Below are positions 47,524 to 56,603 of a stretch of 64,000 nt of DNA, piece after piece. Made by a program: the position numbers and the translations under genes. Each line of letters begins with the position of its first letter. Position 1 is the stretch's first letter. Source of the DNA: Alcanivorax borkumensis SK2 (GTDB taxonomy: Bacteria > Pseudomonadota > Gammaproteobacteria > Pseudomonadales > Alcanivoracaceae); assembly GCF_000009365.1 (NCBI RefSeq), contig NC_008260.1, forward strand, positions 1,213,501 to 1,277,500, in the 5' to 3' direction. The notes beneath the pieces are model-generated. The model ran no database searches, was not told the DNA's origin, and saw nothing but the letters and a program-made list of their open reading frames with translations.

Positions 47524-48243
47524 ATGACGTATTGTGTGGCCATGGGACTGGAGCAGGGGTTGGTCTTTGCGGCTGATTCACGAACCAATGCCGGAGTAGA
47601 TCAGATCGCTACCTACCGTAAACTTCACAAGTTTGAAGTAGCAGGCGAGCGCGCTGTTGTGATACTCAGCGCGGGCAATCTGGCAACGACTCAGAGTGTG
47701 ATCAGCCTGCTTAATATGCGTTTGGGTAGTGATCGGCCTAATCTTCATGGCGTGTCTTCCATGTATGATGTTGCCAGTGTGGTGGGCAGCACGTGCCGGG
47801 AAGTGATTATGCGTGATTCTGGGCAAAGCCAAAGCAGCGTAAATTTTGGCAGCAGTTTCATTGTTGGAGGCCAAATACAAGGCGAAGCTCCACGCCTTTT
47901 TCTTGTTTATCCGGAAGGCAATTTTATTGAGAGCACTCGGGATACTCCCTATTTCCAGATTGGTGAAACCAAGTATGGCAAGCCAATCTTGGACCGTGTG
48001 GTGGACTATTCGCTTTCGCTAAAAGATGCAGCAAAATGTGCACTTATTAGCTTGGATTCTACTATCCGTTCTAACTTATCGGTTGGCTTACCCCTTGATG
48101 TGTTGCTCTACCAGAAAGACAGCCTCAGCCTGAATAATCACCACAATGTTACGGAGAACGATGCGAATTTTCGCGCCCTGGGTGAGGCATGGTCGCAAGG
48201 ACTACGGGAAGCTTTTTCTTGTTTGCCCGATGTGCAGTGGTAA
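47524..48243 (+). CDS. Anbu proteasome-type peptidase
   Basis: A 239-residue N-terminal-nucleophile hydrolase of the proteasome/HslV superfamily, Anbu branch. Residue 2 is Thr (MTYCVAMGLEQGLVFAADSRTNAG), which becomes the N-terminal nucleophile once Met is removed; Asp18 and Lys33 (YRKLHK) are the other active-site residues. ILSAGNLATTQSVISLL and RDTPYFQIGETKYGKPILDR are typical. It closes the ATP-grasp, alpha-E, transglutaminase, Anbu cluster, whose joint function is not known. A terminator follows about 190 bases later. Confidence 0.93.
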   Translation: MTYCVAMGLEQGLVFAADSRTNAGVDQIATYRKLHKFEVAGERAVVILSAGNLATTQSVISLLNMRLGSDRPNLHGVSSMYDVASVVGSTCREVIMRDSGQSQSSVNFGSSFIVGGQIQGEAPRLFLVYPEGNFIESTRDTPYFQIGETKYGKPILDRVVDYSLSLKDAAKCALISLDSTIRSNLSVGLPLDVLLYQKDSLSLNNHHNVTENDANFRALGEAWSQGLREAFSCLPDVQW

Positions 48244-48433
48244 GTCATCGGATTGAGCCTACAAACCATTTTCCAGAGGCACCCCGAATACAGTTACACG
48301 TCTGCAGCAAGAAAGCGTTGGGCTACACTTCAGAAGAGGGTTGGCTGAGATTACTGGCTAAACCTGACCCTAGTATGGCGAGGGGGAGTCCTGCTGTGGG
48401 GGACTGGCGTGGTCAAAAAGCGAAATAGAGATG

Positions 48434-48462
48434 GCCGCACCCTGGTTTGGGTGCGGCTTCTT
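48434..48462 (+). terminator. terminator after the Anbu cluster
   Basis: GCCGCACCC (48434-48442) pairs with GGGTGCGGC (48449-48457) around TGGTTT, followed by TTCTT. It lies about 190 bases after the Anbu gene; the bases between hold nothing I can identify. Confidence 0.75.
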
Positions 48463-48516
48463 AGTATTAATACGCGCATTTATTGCAGATGTTGCATGTT
48501 GGATGAGTGTTGCCTA

Positions 48517-50553
48517 TCACTTATCCACATTATCGTAAAACATGTAGCGCGCTGTTTCGTATTGGCCTCGGGCAAGATCAAATAGTTGCTTAAAGGCTTC
48601 AGGATGTTGCGCGGCTTCGTCATGGCTGGGGGTGTCACTATGCAGATCATGCAAGGTGGCATTGCTGCCATCAGCATTCATCCGGACTAGAAAATCTTTT
48701 GTCACCATGCCGTAGATTGGACTGGGGCCTTCCCTCAGCACCACAAAATTGGCGCGATCGCCTTCGGGAGCAGGAATTTGGAAGTCCCGACCAAGGGTGG
48801 TGTTTGGATATTGCAGCCCTAGCATACCGGCTATGGTGGGGAGCACGTCCACTAGGCCTACCGATTCCTTGATGACCCTGGGTTTAAGATACTTGGGGGC
48901 ATACAGGATGTGTGGCACATGGTTGCTTTCTAATTCCAGCTGATCCATGGCCGGCATGTGTGGCAAGGTGGTGATTCGATTACTGTGATCGCCGAAGAAT
49001 ACGAAGATGGTGTTGTCGAAGTAATCGCTTTCTTTGGCCCATTGCATGTATTTACCCACGTTGTAATCCAACAGGCGTACTGCGTTGAACTGGGCTGCGC
49101 TTCGGAAGCCAAATTTGGCCAGCTCTTCATCGGATAGGTCCGTGCGGGCTTGGAAGTCACCGTTATTCTCAGGAATGGTGAAAGGCCGGTGGTTGCCTGC
49201 GGTTTGGATAAAGGCAAAGAAGGGTTGATCTTCCGGTAGCTCAGCGAGAATTTGGTTAGATTCCCGGAATAGGTTCAGGTCGGAAATGCCCCAGACGTCC
49301 ACGTCCGGGGATTGCCAGTCACCTTCTTCATGCAGTTCGAGTCCGTCGATGGTTTGCTGTACGAAGCCATCCAGATTTGCCCAGCCGGCATTCCCGCCAA
49401 TGAAATAGAATTTTCGGTATCCCTCAAATGCGTTCAGCACTGTGCGTTGGTGACTGGTCAGAGGGTTGCGACTGGCGCTTTCAATTGGAGCCACATCTGG
49501 GATACCGGTAAACGTGGCCCATATCGTTTTGGCGGTGCCAGTTACTGGGACATAGAAATGCTCGAAACGCCAGCCATCGTGGCCCAGTTGATCTAGGTTC
49601 GGGGTGCTCTCAACGGGTAAACCGTAGCTGCTTACACGGCTGGCGCCCAGTGACTCAAGCATGATGAAGACCACATTAGGGGGGCGGTCATAATCAAGCT
49701 TGTGACTCTGTACATCCATCATGCGCGTAAAATTCAAATCCTGACGTTGATGTTCGGGGATGCCAAGGTGATCGGCAATCAGGGGGTAATACTCGGTAAC
49801 TTTATCCTCATCAAAGGGGGAAACAGGAATGACCAGCGTGTCGCGAAAGTAGAGAACAGGATTGAGACCCAAGGCGCCGATAGCCCGGTCTCCGGAGACA
49901 AAGGCTTCACTCCAGCGAAGCGGAATCGGGTTGAGAATGTTGATGTTGCTGACTCGACCAAGAATGGCAAAGAAGAAAAGAGTGAAGCAAACCAAAAACC
50001 CGGCAGTGGCCTGTAGCCAAGAAATTTTTGTGGCGGGTCGTTGCAGTAACTTGTGTTCGGCTATTCTGGCAAGCCAATAACAAGCCGCCACGCCGGCAAT
50101 TAAGCCCAAGGTGATCCAGATTACCGGATAACTTTCCCAGACCATCAAGGTGGAGTCTCGAGTGTCTTGCAAGAAACGCAGGGCAGTCACGTTGAGCCGT
50201 TCGCCTAAATAGGCATAGTGGCCAAAATCAAGAACGTAGGTGAGACCGAGCAGGACCAAAACAATGATCAGGTAGCTATGGGCAAGAAACCGCATCAGGC
50301 CGCTGTTTAGTATGTTAAACCGTGGCAGGTATGCCAAGGCGGCTAACGGCAGCATTATCAGCAGGGCGAGTCGCAAGTCAAAACGCAGTCCAATGCCCAA
50401 GGCGCTAAGCACGGCTTCAGAGTCTACGGTCGTTGATGATGGAATTTCTGAAAAGCCAAAATAAAAGACGACACGTAGTACAACCATCAACGAGAAAAAG
50501 AGGGCGGTGATGGCCAGCAGATACTGCAGACGTCGGGATTTCAACCAGGTCAT
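48517..50553 (-). CDS. LtaS-like sulfatase-fold membrane phosphotransferase
   Basis: A 678-residue inner-membrane enzyme of the LTA synthase/OpgB sulfatase family. Five hydrophobic helices fill residues about 10-210. The periplasmic domain starts near PNVVFIMLESLGASRVSSYG; the nucleophilic Thr is in VTGTAKTIWATFTG; IFVFFGDHSNR and SNHVPHILYAP give the remaining metal ligands. In Gram-negative bacteria such enzymes move phosphoglycerol or phosphoethanolamine onto periplasmic glucans or lipids; which one applies here is not readable. It has a GGAGA ribosome site and stands alone, facing the Anbu cluster. Confidence 0.88.
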   Translation of the reverse strand: MTWLKSRRLQYLLAITALFFSLMVVLRVVFYFGFSEIPSSTTVDSEAVLSALGIGLRFDLRLALLIMLPLAALAYLPRFNILNSGLMRFLAHSYLIIVLVLLGLTYVLDFGHYAYLGERLNVTALRFLQDTRDSTLMVWESYPVIWITLGLIAGVAACYWLARIAEHKLLQRPATKISWLQATAGFLVCFTLFFFAILGRVSNINILNPIPLRWSEAFVSGDRAIGALGLNPVLYFRDTLVIPVSPFDEDKVTEYYPLIADHLGIPEHQRQDLNFTRMMDVQSHKLDYDRPPNVVFIMLESLGASRVSSYGLPVESTPNLDQLGHDGWRFEHFYVPVTGTAKTIWATFTGIPDVAPIESASRNPLTSHQRTVLNAFEGYRKFYFIGGNAGWANLDGFVQQTIDGLELHEEGDWQSPDVDVWGISDLNLFRESNQILAELPEDQPFFAFIQTAGNHRPFTIPENNGDFQARTDLSDEELAKFGFRSAAQFNAVRLLDYNVGKYMQWAKESDYFDNTIFVFFGDHSNRITTLPHMPAMDQLELESNHVPHILYAPKYLKPRVIKESVGLVDVLPTIAGMLGLQYPNTTLGRDFQIPAPEGDRANFVVLREGPSPIYGMVTKDFLVRMNADGSNATLHDLHSDTPSHDEAAQHPEAFKQLFDLARGQYETARYMFYDNVDK

Positions 50554-50772
50554 GTCATTGTCTCCATACTGGCGAAACTAAAAAAGGGGCGCCTATGCTA
50601 CCGGCAAGGAGGAACAAGCGCATGGGAAAACACATTTTTTGGCTGTTTTATGTGCATTGTTGCTGGTTATGGCGCCGTTAATCCTCTTTGAGCCGGCATA
50701 ATGACTTTTACTGGCTTCGCAGGAATGGTAAATAAAGCACCGCAAATTCAAAACACGCAGAAGTGAGAGACC

Positions 50773-51558
50773 ATGACATTCGATGAGATTCTAGCCACGA
50801 TTGATGGCCAGGGTAACGCCACGTTTCCAGAAGGGTGGGGGCAGGGCCGGACCTTATTTGGTGGCCTGGTGGGGGCGGTGCTGTTTGAACATTTAGAAAA
50901 AACCGTGGCTCGCGGGAGGTTTCTACGTAGTTTTTCTCTCTCTTTTGTCGCCCCTGCGGTGCCGGGTCCGGTGGCACTAGACGAGACTGTGTTTCGGGAA
51001 GGCAAATCCGTTATGCAGGCCATGGTCTCCGCCCGTCAAGGAGGGCAGGTGGTGGCGGTTATGTTGGCCAGCTTTGGGGCCAGTCGCCAATCCAGTGTAG
51101 TGGTAGAAGGGCCATCGGCCCCAGTGATGAAATCTCCAGAGCAGAGTATTTCGGTACCGTTTATCAAAGGATTGACGCCGGATTTTTTTTCCCATTTTAA
51201 TATCCATTACGCAGAAGGCATGCCGCCGTTCAGTGGCAGTTCTGAGCCCGATTACGGTGGTTACATGGGGTTTACTGTGCCGCCGGAAACCATGAGCACC
51301 GCAGCGCTGATTGCATTGGTGGATACCTGGGCGCCTTCAGTTTTACCTCTGCTCAAAGGGCCAGCACCCGCCAGTTCCTTGACCTGGACCATGGAGCTCT
51401 TGGATGACCCTAGTGTCCACTCGCCGGAGACTTTATGGCAATATCGGGTAAACACGGACCAATGCAGTGATGGCTATGGTCAAAGTCAGGCGGTGGTTTG
51501 GGATGCTGCGGGTAAGGCTGTGGCGTTGAGTCGACAAACCTTTACGGTATTTGCATGA
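50773..51558 (+). CDS. acyl-CoA thioesterase family protein (TesB-like hotdog)
   Basis: A 261-residue double-hotdog thioesterase (4HBT_3 type). RTLFGGLVGAVLFEHLEKTV is the N-terminal hotdog helix, SFSLSFVAPAVPGPVALDETV the first sheet, and the second hotdog begins near FTVPPETMSTAALIALVDTWAPSVL. It should hydrolyse acyl-CoA esters. It overlaps the acyltransferase gene by ATGA, so the two act on related acyl substrates. Confidence 0.88.
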   Translation: MTFDEILATIDGQGNATFPEGWGQGRTLFGGLVGAVLFEHLEKTVARGRFLRSFSLSFVAPAVPGPVALDETVFREGKSVMQAMVSARQGGQVVAVMLASFGASRQSSVVVEGPSAPVMKSPEQSISVPFIKGLTPDFFSHFNIHYAEGMPPFSGSSEPDYGGYMGFTVPPETMSTAALIALVDTWAPSVLPLLKGPAPASSLTWTMELLDDPSVHSPETLWQYRVNTDQCSDGYGQSQAVVWDAAGKAVALSRQTFTVFA

Positions 51559-52199
51559 AATCGGAACTGGTGCCACTCACGGCGCGGACTTTAGGTAAGC
51601 AAGTGCCTCGTCGTGGGCACTGGCTGTTGGCGGCGCTAGGGCGGCTGATTTTGACTGTTATGGGGTGGCGTATTGTTGGTGATTTGCCCGATACGCCTCG
51701 GGCAGTTTTGGCGGTGGCGCCACACACGTCGAACATAGACGGGGTCATTGGTATCAGTGCTATTCAGTCTTTGCGCTTGGATGTGCGCTTCATGGGTAAG
51801 CACACGTTGTTTAAAGGTCGTCTTGGGCGGTTCATGTACTGGCTGGGCGGCATCCCTGTGAATCGAGAAAGTGCCAGGGATGTGGTGGACCAGACGACGT
51901 CGGTGATGGGGGAAACACCATTTTGGCTTGGGCTAACGCCGGAGGGGACGCGTAAAGGCGCCAAGCGTTGGAAAACCGGGTTTTACCGTATTGCTGAGCA
52001 AATGCAGGTGCCGATTGTCGTGTTAGGTTTCTGTTACCGGCGCCGGCAGGTCCGGATTGTAGATTGCTTTCTGCCGACGGGCGATATTGATGCTGATATG
52101 GCGCGAATGACCGCGTCGTTGGCGGATATTGTTCCGCGCAAACCTGCGCAGTTATCCGCCCCGCTGAAAGCGGAAAAAGCTGCTCGCGGCATTGATTGA
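51555..52199 (+). CDS. 1-acylglycerol-3-phosphate acyltransferase family protein
   Basis: A 214-residue PlsC-type acyltransferase that adds an acyl chain to a lysophospholipid-like acceptor at the inner membrane. The HX4D-type motif appears as APHTSNIDGV, the phosphate-binding motif as LTPEGTRKGAKRWKTGFYRIA, and MYWLGGIPVNRESA is also typical. One hydrophobic segment lies near residues 24-37. It is coupled to the thioesterase gene and ends 1 base from the convergent GAF gene, with no terminator between them. Confidence 0.9.
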   Translation: MKSELVPLTARTLGKQVPRRGHWLLAALGRLILTVMGWRIVGDLPDTPRAVLAVAPHTSNIDGVIGISAIQSLRLDVRFMGKHTLFKGRLGRFMYWLGGIPVNRESARDVVDQTTSVMGETPFWLGLTPEGTRKGAKRWKTGFYRIAEQMQVPIVVLGFCYRRRQVRIVDCFLPTGDIDADMARMTASLADIVPRKPAQLSAPLKAEKAARGID

Positions 52200-52200
52200 T

Positions 52201-53430
52201 TCAGACGTTGGCAGTTTTGCCGGACTGATCAAGGAGATGCTGGCGGTGCTGGGCGGATTGTAGCGAAAAGGATAGGGGGTGATGTAGTTCGCTGATAAGT
52301 GTTTGCTGTTCCTGATCGAAACCTTCGAAGTTGGCAATTTCTATGATGCCCAGAGGGTGGTCTCCTTGGATCAGTGGCCAGAGTAGCACAGCTCCTGGAG
52401 GACTTTTCCCCTGCCCGGTTTCCAAATCCAGATAATGTTTTGGGACCTGATGTTGTTGTATGAGCAAACGTTGATTCAGAGCGGCGCCGAGTAGCCCTTC
52501 ATCGGAGGGTACTACCTCTCTGGCCTGCGCTTCGCCACTTAAGGCCCAGCTGGCTTTGCGAATAAGCTGATTACCTTCAAGCATGTAGGCTGCGCCAATT
52601 TTCGCACCTACGTGCTGTACTAAATAGCCCAGCACCCGTTCGAGTAATTGCGAGGGAGTCAGATTACCGGCGATTTGCCCCATAAAGAGATTGAGCTGCT
52701 GCTGTCGGTTGGCGTCTTTCTCTGCCTGTGCGCGCCAGCGGTTCAGTTGTGCAGATTCGTGTGCTAGCAACAAATTGTTGGCGAAGTTACGCCGGGCGCT
52801 GATGTCGAGAATATAACCGTTCACTGTGCAGATCATCAGTGGAATGGAGAAGGATAGCATTATTAACAGAAGATGAATGTTGAGCGCTGTAATCACGCTA
52901 ATCGCGAGGGCAAACACCGCAGCGATGATGGCGGTAATTAAGGTTTGCCGTGGTGGCAAGCGTAGAATAGAGAACGCGATAATAAGTAGGTAGATGCTTT
53001 CAAAGGATGAAACTTGCCCTGGGAAGCTACTATTGAAGCGAATGCCCCCCAGAATGGTGCCTGAGAGTGACAACCACAAAGCCAGATACATGACGATAAT
53101 GGCGTAGGGGCGCAACCAGTCTAAACGGGTGCAGGACCAGAGGCCTACCAAAGCCACGGCAATGGGGTACACACCATAATTGCGCCAGGCTGCCATTTCC
53201 GGTGTTTTTACTATTAGGGTAACGGGCACTACCACGAGCAGGTAAAGGCCAAGCATCAGATAGATTGAGCGATTGATCAGATCCAGTGTGCGGTCATGAG
53301 AGTGTTGCTTATAGCGTTGTTCTAGGTCGCGATCAAACTGAACCATAAAGGTATTGAGTGCATCGCGAAGAATGCTTTCCTGTTGTGGGTCGATGGTCTG
53401 ATCGGTCTGGAATTGCTCTGCGTCGTTCAT
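52201..53430 (-). CDS. membrane-bound GAF domain sensor protein
   Basis: A 409-residue protein with six or seven hydrophobic helices (about residues 55-210), a short coiled coil (SARRNFANNLLLAHESAQLNRW to about 250), and a C-terminal GAF domain (about 260-390: LLERVLGYLVQHVGAKIGAAYML, GAVLLWPLIQGDHPLGIIEIANF). No histidine kinase, GGDEF, EAL or DNA-binding output follows. It may pass its signal to a partner protein by contact. Ligand and partner are unknown. Confidence 0.85.
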   Translation of the reverse strand: MNDAEQFQTDQTIDPQQESILRDALNTFMVQFDRDLEQRYKQHSHDRTLDLINRSIYLMLGLYLLVVVPVTLIVKTPEMAAWRNYGVYPIAVALVGLWSCTRLDWLRPYAIIVMYLALWLSLSGTILGGIRFNSSFPGQVSSFESIYLLIIAFSILRLPPRQTLITAIIAAVFALAISVITALNIHLLLIMLSFSIPLMICTVNGYILDISARRNFANNLLLAHESAQLNRWRAQAEKDANRQQQLNLFMGQIAGNLTPSQLLERVLGYLVQHVGAKIGAAYMLEGNQLIRKASWALSGEAQAREVVPSDEGLLGAALNQRLLIQQHQVPKHYLDLETGQGKSPPGAVLLWPLIQGDHPLGIIEIANFEGFDQEQQTLISELHHPLSFSLQSAQHRQHLLDQSGKTANV

Positions 53431-53598
53431 GACGTAACCTGATTATTCTTTGTTATGTTTTTGTTGCCCGCGCTTATGTTGATTCCGATACGATCACAGC
53501 GCACTATTTCCACTGGAATCAAGGCGCATACTATGGGTTTTTTAATCGCTCCCTAGTGCTACCTTATACAACAATGCCCACATCTGACAGGAAACATC

Positions 53599-53865
53599 AT
53601 GACCGATACTGCCCGATTTGAACAAGCCCAGAAAGATGTTAAAACCCTTGATAGCAAACCGTCCAATAATGACTTGCTGTTTCTTTATGCCCATTTCAAG
53701 CAGGGCAGCACGGGCGATGTGTCTGGCAAGCGCCCAGGAATGATGGATATGGTGGGACGTGCCAAGTATGACGCTTGGGCCAAGTTGAAAGGGTTGAGTG
53801 CGGACGAAGCCAAAGGCAAATATATCGACAAGGTGGACGCTTTGTTGAAAAGCCATAAAAGCTGA
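53599..53865 (+). CDS. acyl-CoA-binding protein
   Basis: An 88-residue ACBP, a four-helix carrier of long-chain acyl-CoA in the cytoplasm. It shows NDLLFLYAHFKQGSTGDV, RPGMMDMVGRAKYDAWAKLKG and the final YIDKVDALL; Tyr and Lys residues of these motifs bind the CoA adenine and phosphate. ACBP is widespread in eukaryotes but patchy in bacteria; its presence fits a lipid-rich lifestyle. AGGAAA precedes the ATG. A hairpin follows. Confidence 0.95.
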   Translation: MTDTARFEQAQKDVKTLDSKPSNNDLLFLYAHFKQGSTGDVSGKRPGMMDMVGRAKYDAWAKLKGLSADEAKGKYIDKVDALLKSHKS

Positions 53866-53875
53866 TTGCTTACCG

Positions 53876-53900
53876 TGGTGAGTGCGTCATGCACTCACCA
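53876..53900. terminator. hairpin after the acyl-CoA-binding protein gene
   Basis: A perfect 10-bp stem, TGGTGAGTGC (53876-53885) with GCACTCACCA (53891-53900), and a 5-base loop. No T-run follows. Confidence 0.55.
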
Positions 53901-54081
53901 TCCGCTATTCCCTAGCCTGTATTGCCTTTAGGGTTTGTTTTGTCGTAACCCGTTGCACATCCCGCGGCCAAGTATTTGTCCACGTTTTTACCCCGCTAAC
54001 GGGTCTTTTCAGGGTGTTGTGCTTCTAGCGTCGGACGTTGGCGCATAGAGGTTGAGCACGCTAGGTGCATTCGAGCGCCTG

Positions 54082-55035
54082 TTAGGGGCATTTCGGTGCG
54101 ATCAGTGATTTCAGCAAAGTCCGTACCCTCCGCCAACGGTTGACCAGCAAGGAAATAAAAATTAAAGCGCACCCCGCCAGCTGGATCCAGGTCATGTGTT
54201 CGCCGAACCAGGCTGCCGCAATTAATGCTGTCCACATGGGTTCCAGCACCATAATCACTACACCGTGACTGTTTAGGGAAAGGCTTTGTGCATAGGTCTG
54301 AACCAGAAAACGCAGCGCTGTGCCAATGCTGGCACTGAGCACAATCCACATCACCAGAGTGGGGGTCATCGACGTAAACACCGGAACCCAGGGTTCACTG
54401 AAGGCTGACAGCGTACCGGTCACCAGAGCCACCACGGCCAACACGACGGTAGTCAGTGCCATGGCCGGTATACGTGGGTGTTCGATACTCTCACCGCTGG
54501 CTGATTGGATGGCGATAGTATTGGCCGCGCGAGTATTGAGGTTGAAGTACAGTGCAAAGATGGTCGCGGCGGCCACAAAACAGAGCTGGCCCACATCTAG
54601 ATGCAACCCTTGCTCAAGTGATAGTAGGGCCAAGCCTCCGGCAGCGACAGGCAAGGCCAGCCAAGTGCTGGTGGGCACCGTTTCGGCAAAGACAATACGG
54701 GCAATCACTGGCACCAGCACCACTCCCAAGCTGGTCAGGAAGGCGCCTTCGCCCACGTGATCACCCACCGCTAGGCCGACAATCCAGAAACTCATCGCGG
54801 TGCCGAATACCAGCCCCACGCGCGCGCTGCGTATCAGCTGCTGGCGCGACAGCCGGCGCAGCTGGCGATGGGCTATGCAGCCTAGCAGCACAGAGGCTAG
54901 CAGAAAGCGCAGTGACATGAACAACAAGGGAGGCATGGCCAGTACGGCTTCTTTGGAGAACATCCAGCTGATGGCAGCCAGAAGGGTGACCACTAGAAGC
55001 AGCAGGTCGGCTTTATAAGCTTGGCGGATAGTCAC
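54082..55035 (-). CDS. EamA/DMT superfamily transporter
   Basis: About 317 residues with ten hydrophobic helices in two EamA repeats (first from ADLLLLVVTLLAAISWMFS, second from AMALTTVVLAVVALVTG). LLFMSLRFLLASVLLG and MVLEPMWTALIAAAWFGEHM are typical. Members export amino acids or other small metabolites; the substrate here is unknown. I prefer the GTG at 55035, directly before the first helix; an ATG at 55149 would add a Cys/Pro-rich leader that looks non-coding. The ribosome site is weak either way, so the start is uncertain. Confidence 0.82.
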   Translation of the reverse strand: MTIRQAYKADLLLLVVTLLAAISWMFSKEAVLAMPPLLFMSLRFLLASVLLGCIAHRQLRRLSRQQLIRSARVGLVFGTAMSFWIVGLAVGDHVGEGAFLTSLGVVLVPVIARIVFAETVPTSTWLALPVAAGGLALLSLEQGLHLDVGQLCFVAAATIFALYFNLNTRAANTIAIQSASGESIEHPRIPAMALTTVVLAVVALVTGTLSAFSEPWVPVFTSMTPTLVMWIVLSASIGTALRFLVQTYAQSLSLNSHGVVIMVLEPMWTALIAAAWFGEHMTWIQLAGCALIFISLLVNRWRRVRTLLKSLIAPKCP

Positions 55036-55174
55036 TGAGCAGGGTTCGCAGTTGAGACAGACCGGCGATGGTAGCACAGGCGTGTTGGCGGGTAATGGCT
55101 GGTGAAATGTCGCTTTGATGGTCAGAGTAGGTGGCGTCGCACAACACAAATGACCGATTGTACGAGGACAATGG

Positions 55175-55936
55175 ATGTTTGCAGCCTGGAAAAACTGGCG
55201 TGATGCCCGACGCGTTAAGAAAATGGGCTATACCCGCGAGGAGTGGGAGGCCGCTGTGGCGGACTGGCCATTAATGGTTCGATTTGAGGGGCAAGAGCGG
55301 CAGGCATTGTTTGATCTGTCGCTGCGTTTTCTGGCCCGCAAAAGCATTGCGTCTGGCGGCGGCTTTGCCTATACCGATGCCATGTGCCTGAAAGTGGCCA
55401 CCATGGCTTGCGTGCCGATTCTCTACCTAGGGTTGGACTGGTATGACGGTTGGTACACGGTGATTTTGTATGAGGACGCGTTCATTCCTAATCGCCCTCA
55501 TTTCAGTGAGGATGGCGTTGTTCATACTCGAGGTCCGGTGTTGGCTGGAGAGGCTTGGCACCAGGGGCCGGTTATTCTCTCTTGGGACGCGATTGAGGAG
55601 GCTTGTGCCCCGAGCAATCAAGCCAGTAATGTGGTGATTCACGAGATGTCCCACAAACTGGATATGCGCCGCAATGGTGCCAACGGCAGGCCGCCACTGC
55701 ATACCGGGATGAACCCGAAGCAATGGCATGAAACCTTTACCGCATGCTGGGAAGAGCTGCTGAGCGATTATCAGCACCACCGGCACATGCCGGTGGATGC
55801 CTATGCGTTGACCGGCCCGGGTGAATTTTTTGCGGTGTGTAGCGAGGCGTTTTTTGAAGGGCCGGATCAGCTTTACAAGGACTGGCCGGCGCTGTACCGC
55901 TTGTTGGCCCAGTTCTATCGGCAGGGAGAGCGATAA
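55175..55936 (+). CDS. mtfA: MtfA zinc peptidase family protein
   Basis: A 253-residue zinc aminopeptidase-like protein of the MtfA (DgsA anti-repressor) family. The zinc site is HEMSH (His156, Glu157, His160) in VVIHEMSHKLDM, with the third ligand in GEFFAVCSEAFFEGP. In E. coli MtfA titrates the Mlc repressor; whether a Mlc homologue exists here cannot be seen. GAGGA precedes the ATG. The stop overlaps the next gene (TAATG). Confidence 0.9.
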   Translation: MFAAWKNWRDARRVKKMGYTREEWEAAVADWPLMVRFEGQERQALFDLSLRFLARKSIASGGGFAYTDAMCLKVATMACVPILYLGLDWYDGWYTVILYEDAFIPNRPHFSEDGVVHTRGPVLAGEAWHQGPVILSWDAIEEACAPSNQASNVVIHEMSHKLDMRRNGANGRPPLHTGMNPKQWHETFTACWEELLSDYQHHRHMPVDAYALTGPGEFFAVCSEAFFEGPDQLYKDWPALYRLLAQFYRQGER

Positions 55937-56253
55937 TGAAGTTTATATTCGAAGTGAGGGTGAAGCCTGGCTTTAGCGTGGATGAGTATGCTAAGGGTTG
56001 GGTGGAGGCCAGTGAAATTATTCAGCAAAGTGCTGGGGCAAAAGGGACTTACCTGCACCGCAAAATTGGCCACTCTGATACGGTGCTGGCCATCGCTCAT
56101 TGGGAGAGCAAGGCACACCGTGATGCTAAAGACGATAGCCGTAGCGCAAAGGTAAAAGCGATTTTGGAAAAGCACGCCAAGGTGGTTGAGGTCAGCGTAA
56201 TCGGCGAGTACGACGAGCCGCAGTGGCAGGTGTTGCCGCCGAGAAAGGTTTAG
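55936..56253 (+). CDS. small ABM-like alpha/beta-barrel protein
   Basis: A 105-residue soluble protein with the strand-helix pattern of dimeric alpha-beta-barrel (antibiotic biosynthesis monooxygenase-like) proteins: MKFIFEVRVKPGFSVDEYAKGW, GTYLHRKIGHSDTVLAIAHWES, VVEVSVIGEYDE. No catalytic residue is certain. It is translationally coupled to mtfA. Function unknown. Confidence 0.75.
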   Translation: MKFIFEVRVKPGFSVDEYAKGWVEASEIIQQSAGAKGTYLHRKIGHSDTVLAIAHWESKAHRDAKDDSRSAKVKAILEKHAKVVEVSVIGEYDEPQWQVLPPRKV

Positions 56254-56300
56254 CGGTTTCGTCGAAAGTAAACAGGGCAGGGAGACGCGAGTAGCGAGCA

Positions 56301-56333
56301 CCCCTGTGCAGTAGTAGTAGCCTACAACAGGGG
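56301..56333. terminator. weak inverted repeat before minE
   Basis: CCCCTGT (56301-56307) pairs with ACAGGGG (56327-56333) around a 19-base spacer that itself holds GTAG and CTAC. It lies between convergent genes. No T-run; function uncertain. Confidence 0.35.
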
Positions 56334-56348
56334 CGGTTGCTTTAGGAA

Positions 56349-56600
56349 TCAGCCTTCCGGCAGGGTGATATTCAACTCTAGAATTTCACACCCGGATTCC
56401 CGGTCTACCTGGACGTTCACGGCGTCTTGGTCCACAGGAACATATTTGCGGACCACCTGAAGCAGCTCTTCTTGAAGCTGCGGCAGATAATCTGGGCCAC
56501 CGCGTGTGGAGCGTTCGCGGGCCACAATGATCTGCAAGCGCTCTTTCGCCACTGATGCCGTGTTCTGCTTTTTGGGAAGCAAATAACTAAAGATGCTCAT
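56349..56600 (-). CDS. minE: cell division topological factor MinE
   Basis: An 83-residue protein that drives MinD off the membrane and so sets the pole-to-pole oscillation. It begins MSIFSYLLPKKQNTASVAKERLQIIVARER, the usual membrane-targeting and anti-MinCD part, followed by the dimerisation region (LQVVRKYVPVDQDAVNVQVDR). Three bases separate it from minD, and GGAGG in the end of minD is its ribosome site. Confidence 0.97.
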   Translation of the reverse strand: MSIFSYLLPKKQNTASVAKERLQIIVARERSTRGGPDYLPQLQEELLQVVRKYVPVDQDAVNVQVDRESGCEILELNITLPEG

Positions 56601-56603
56601 CCG

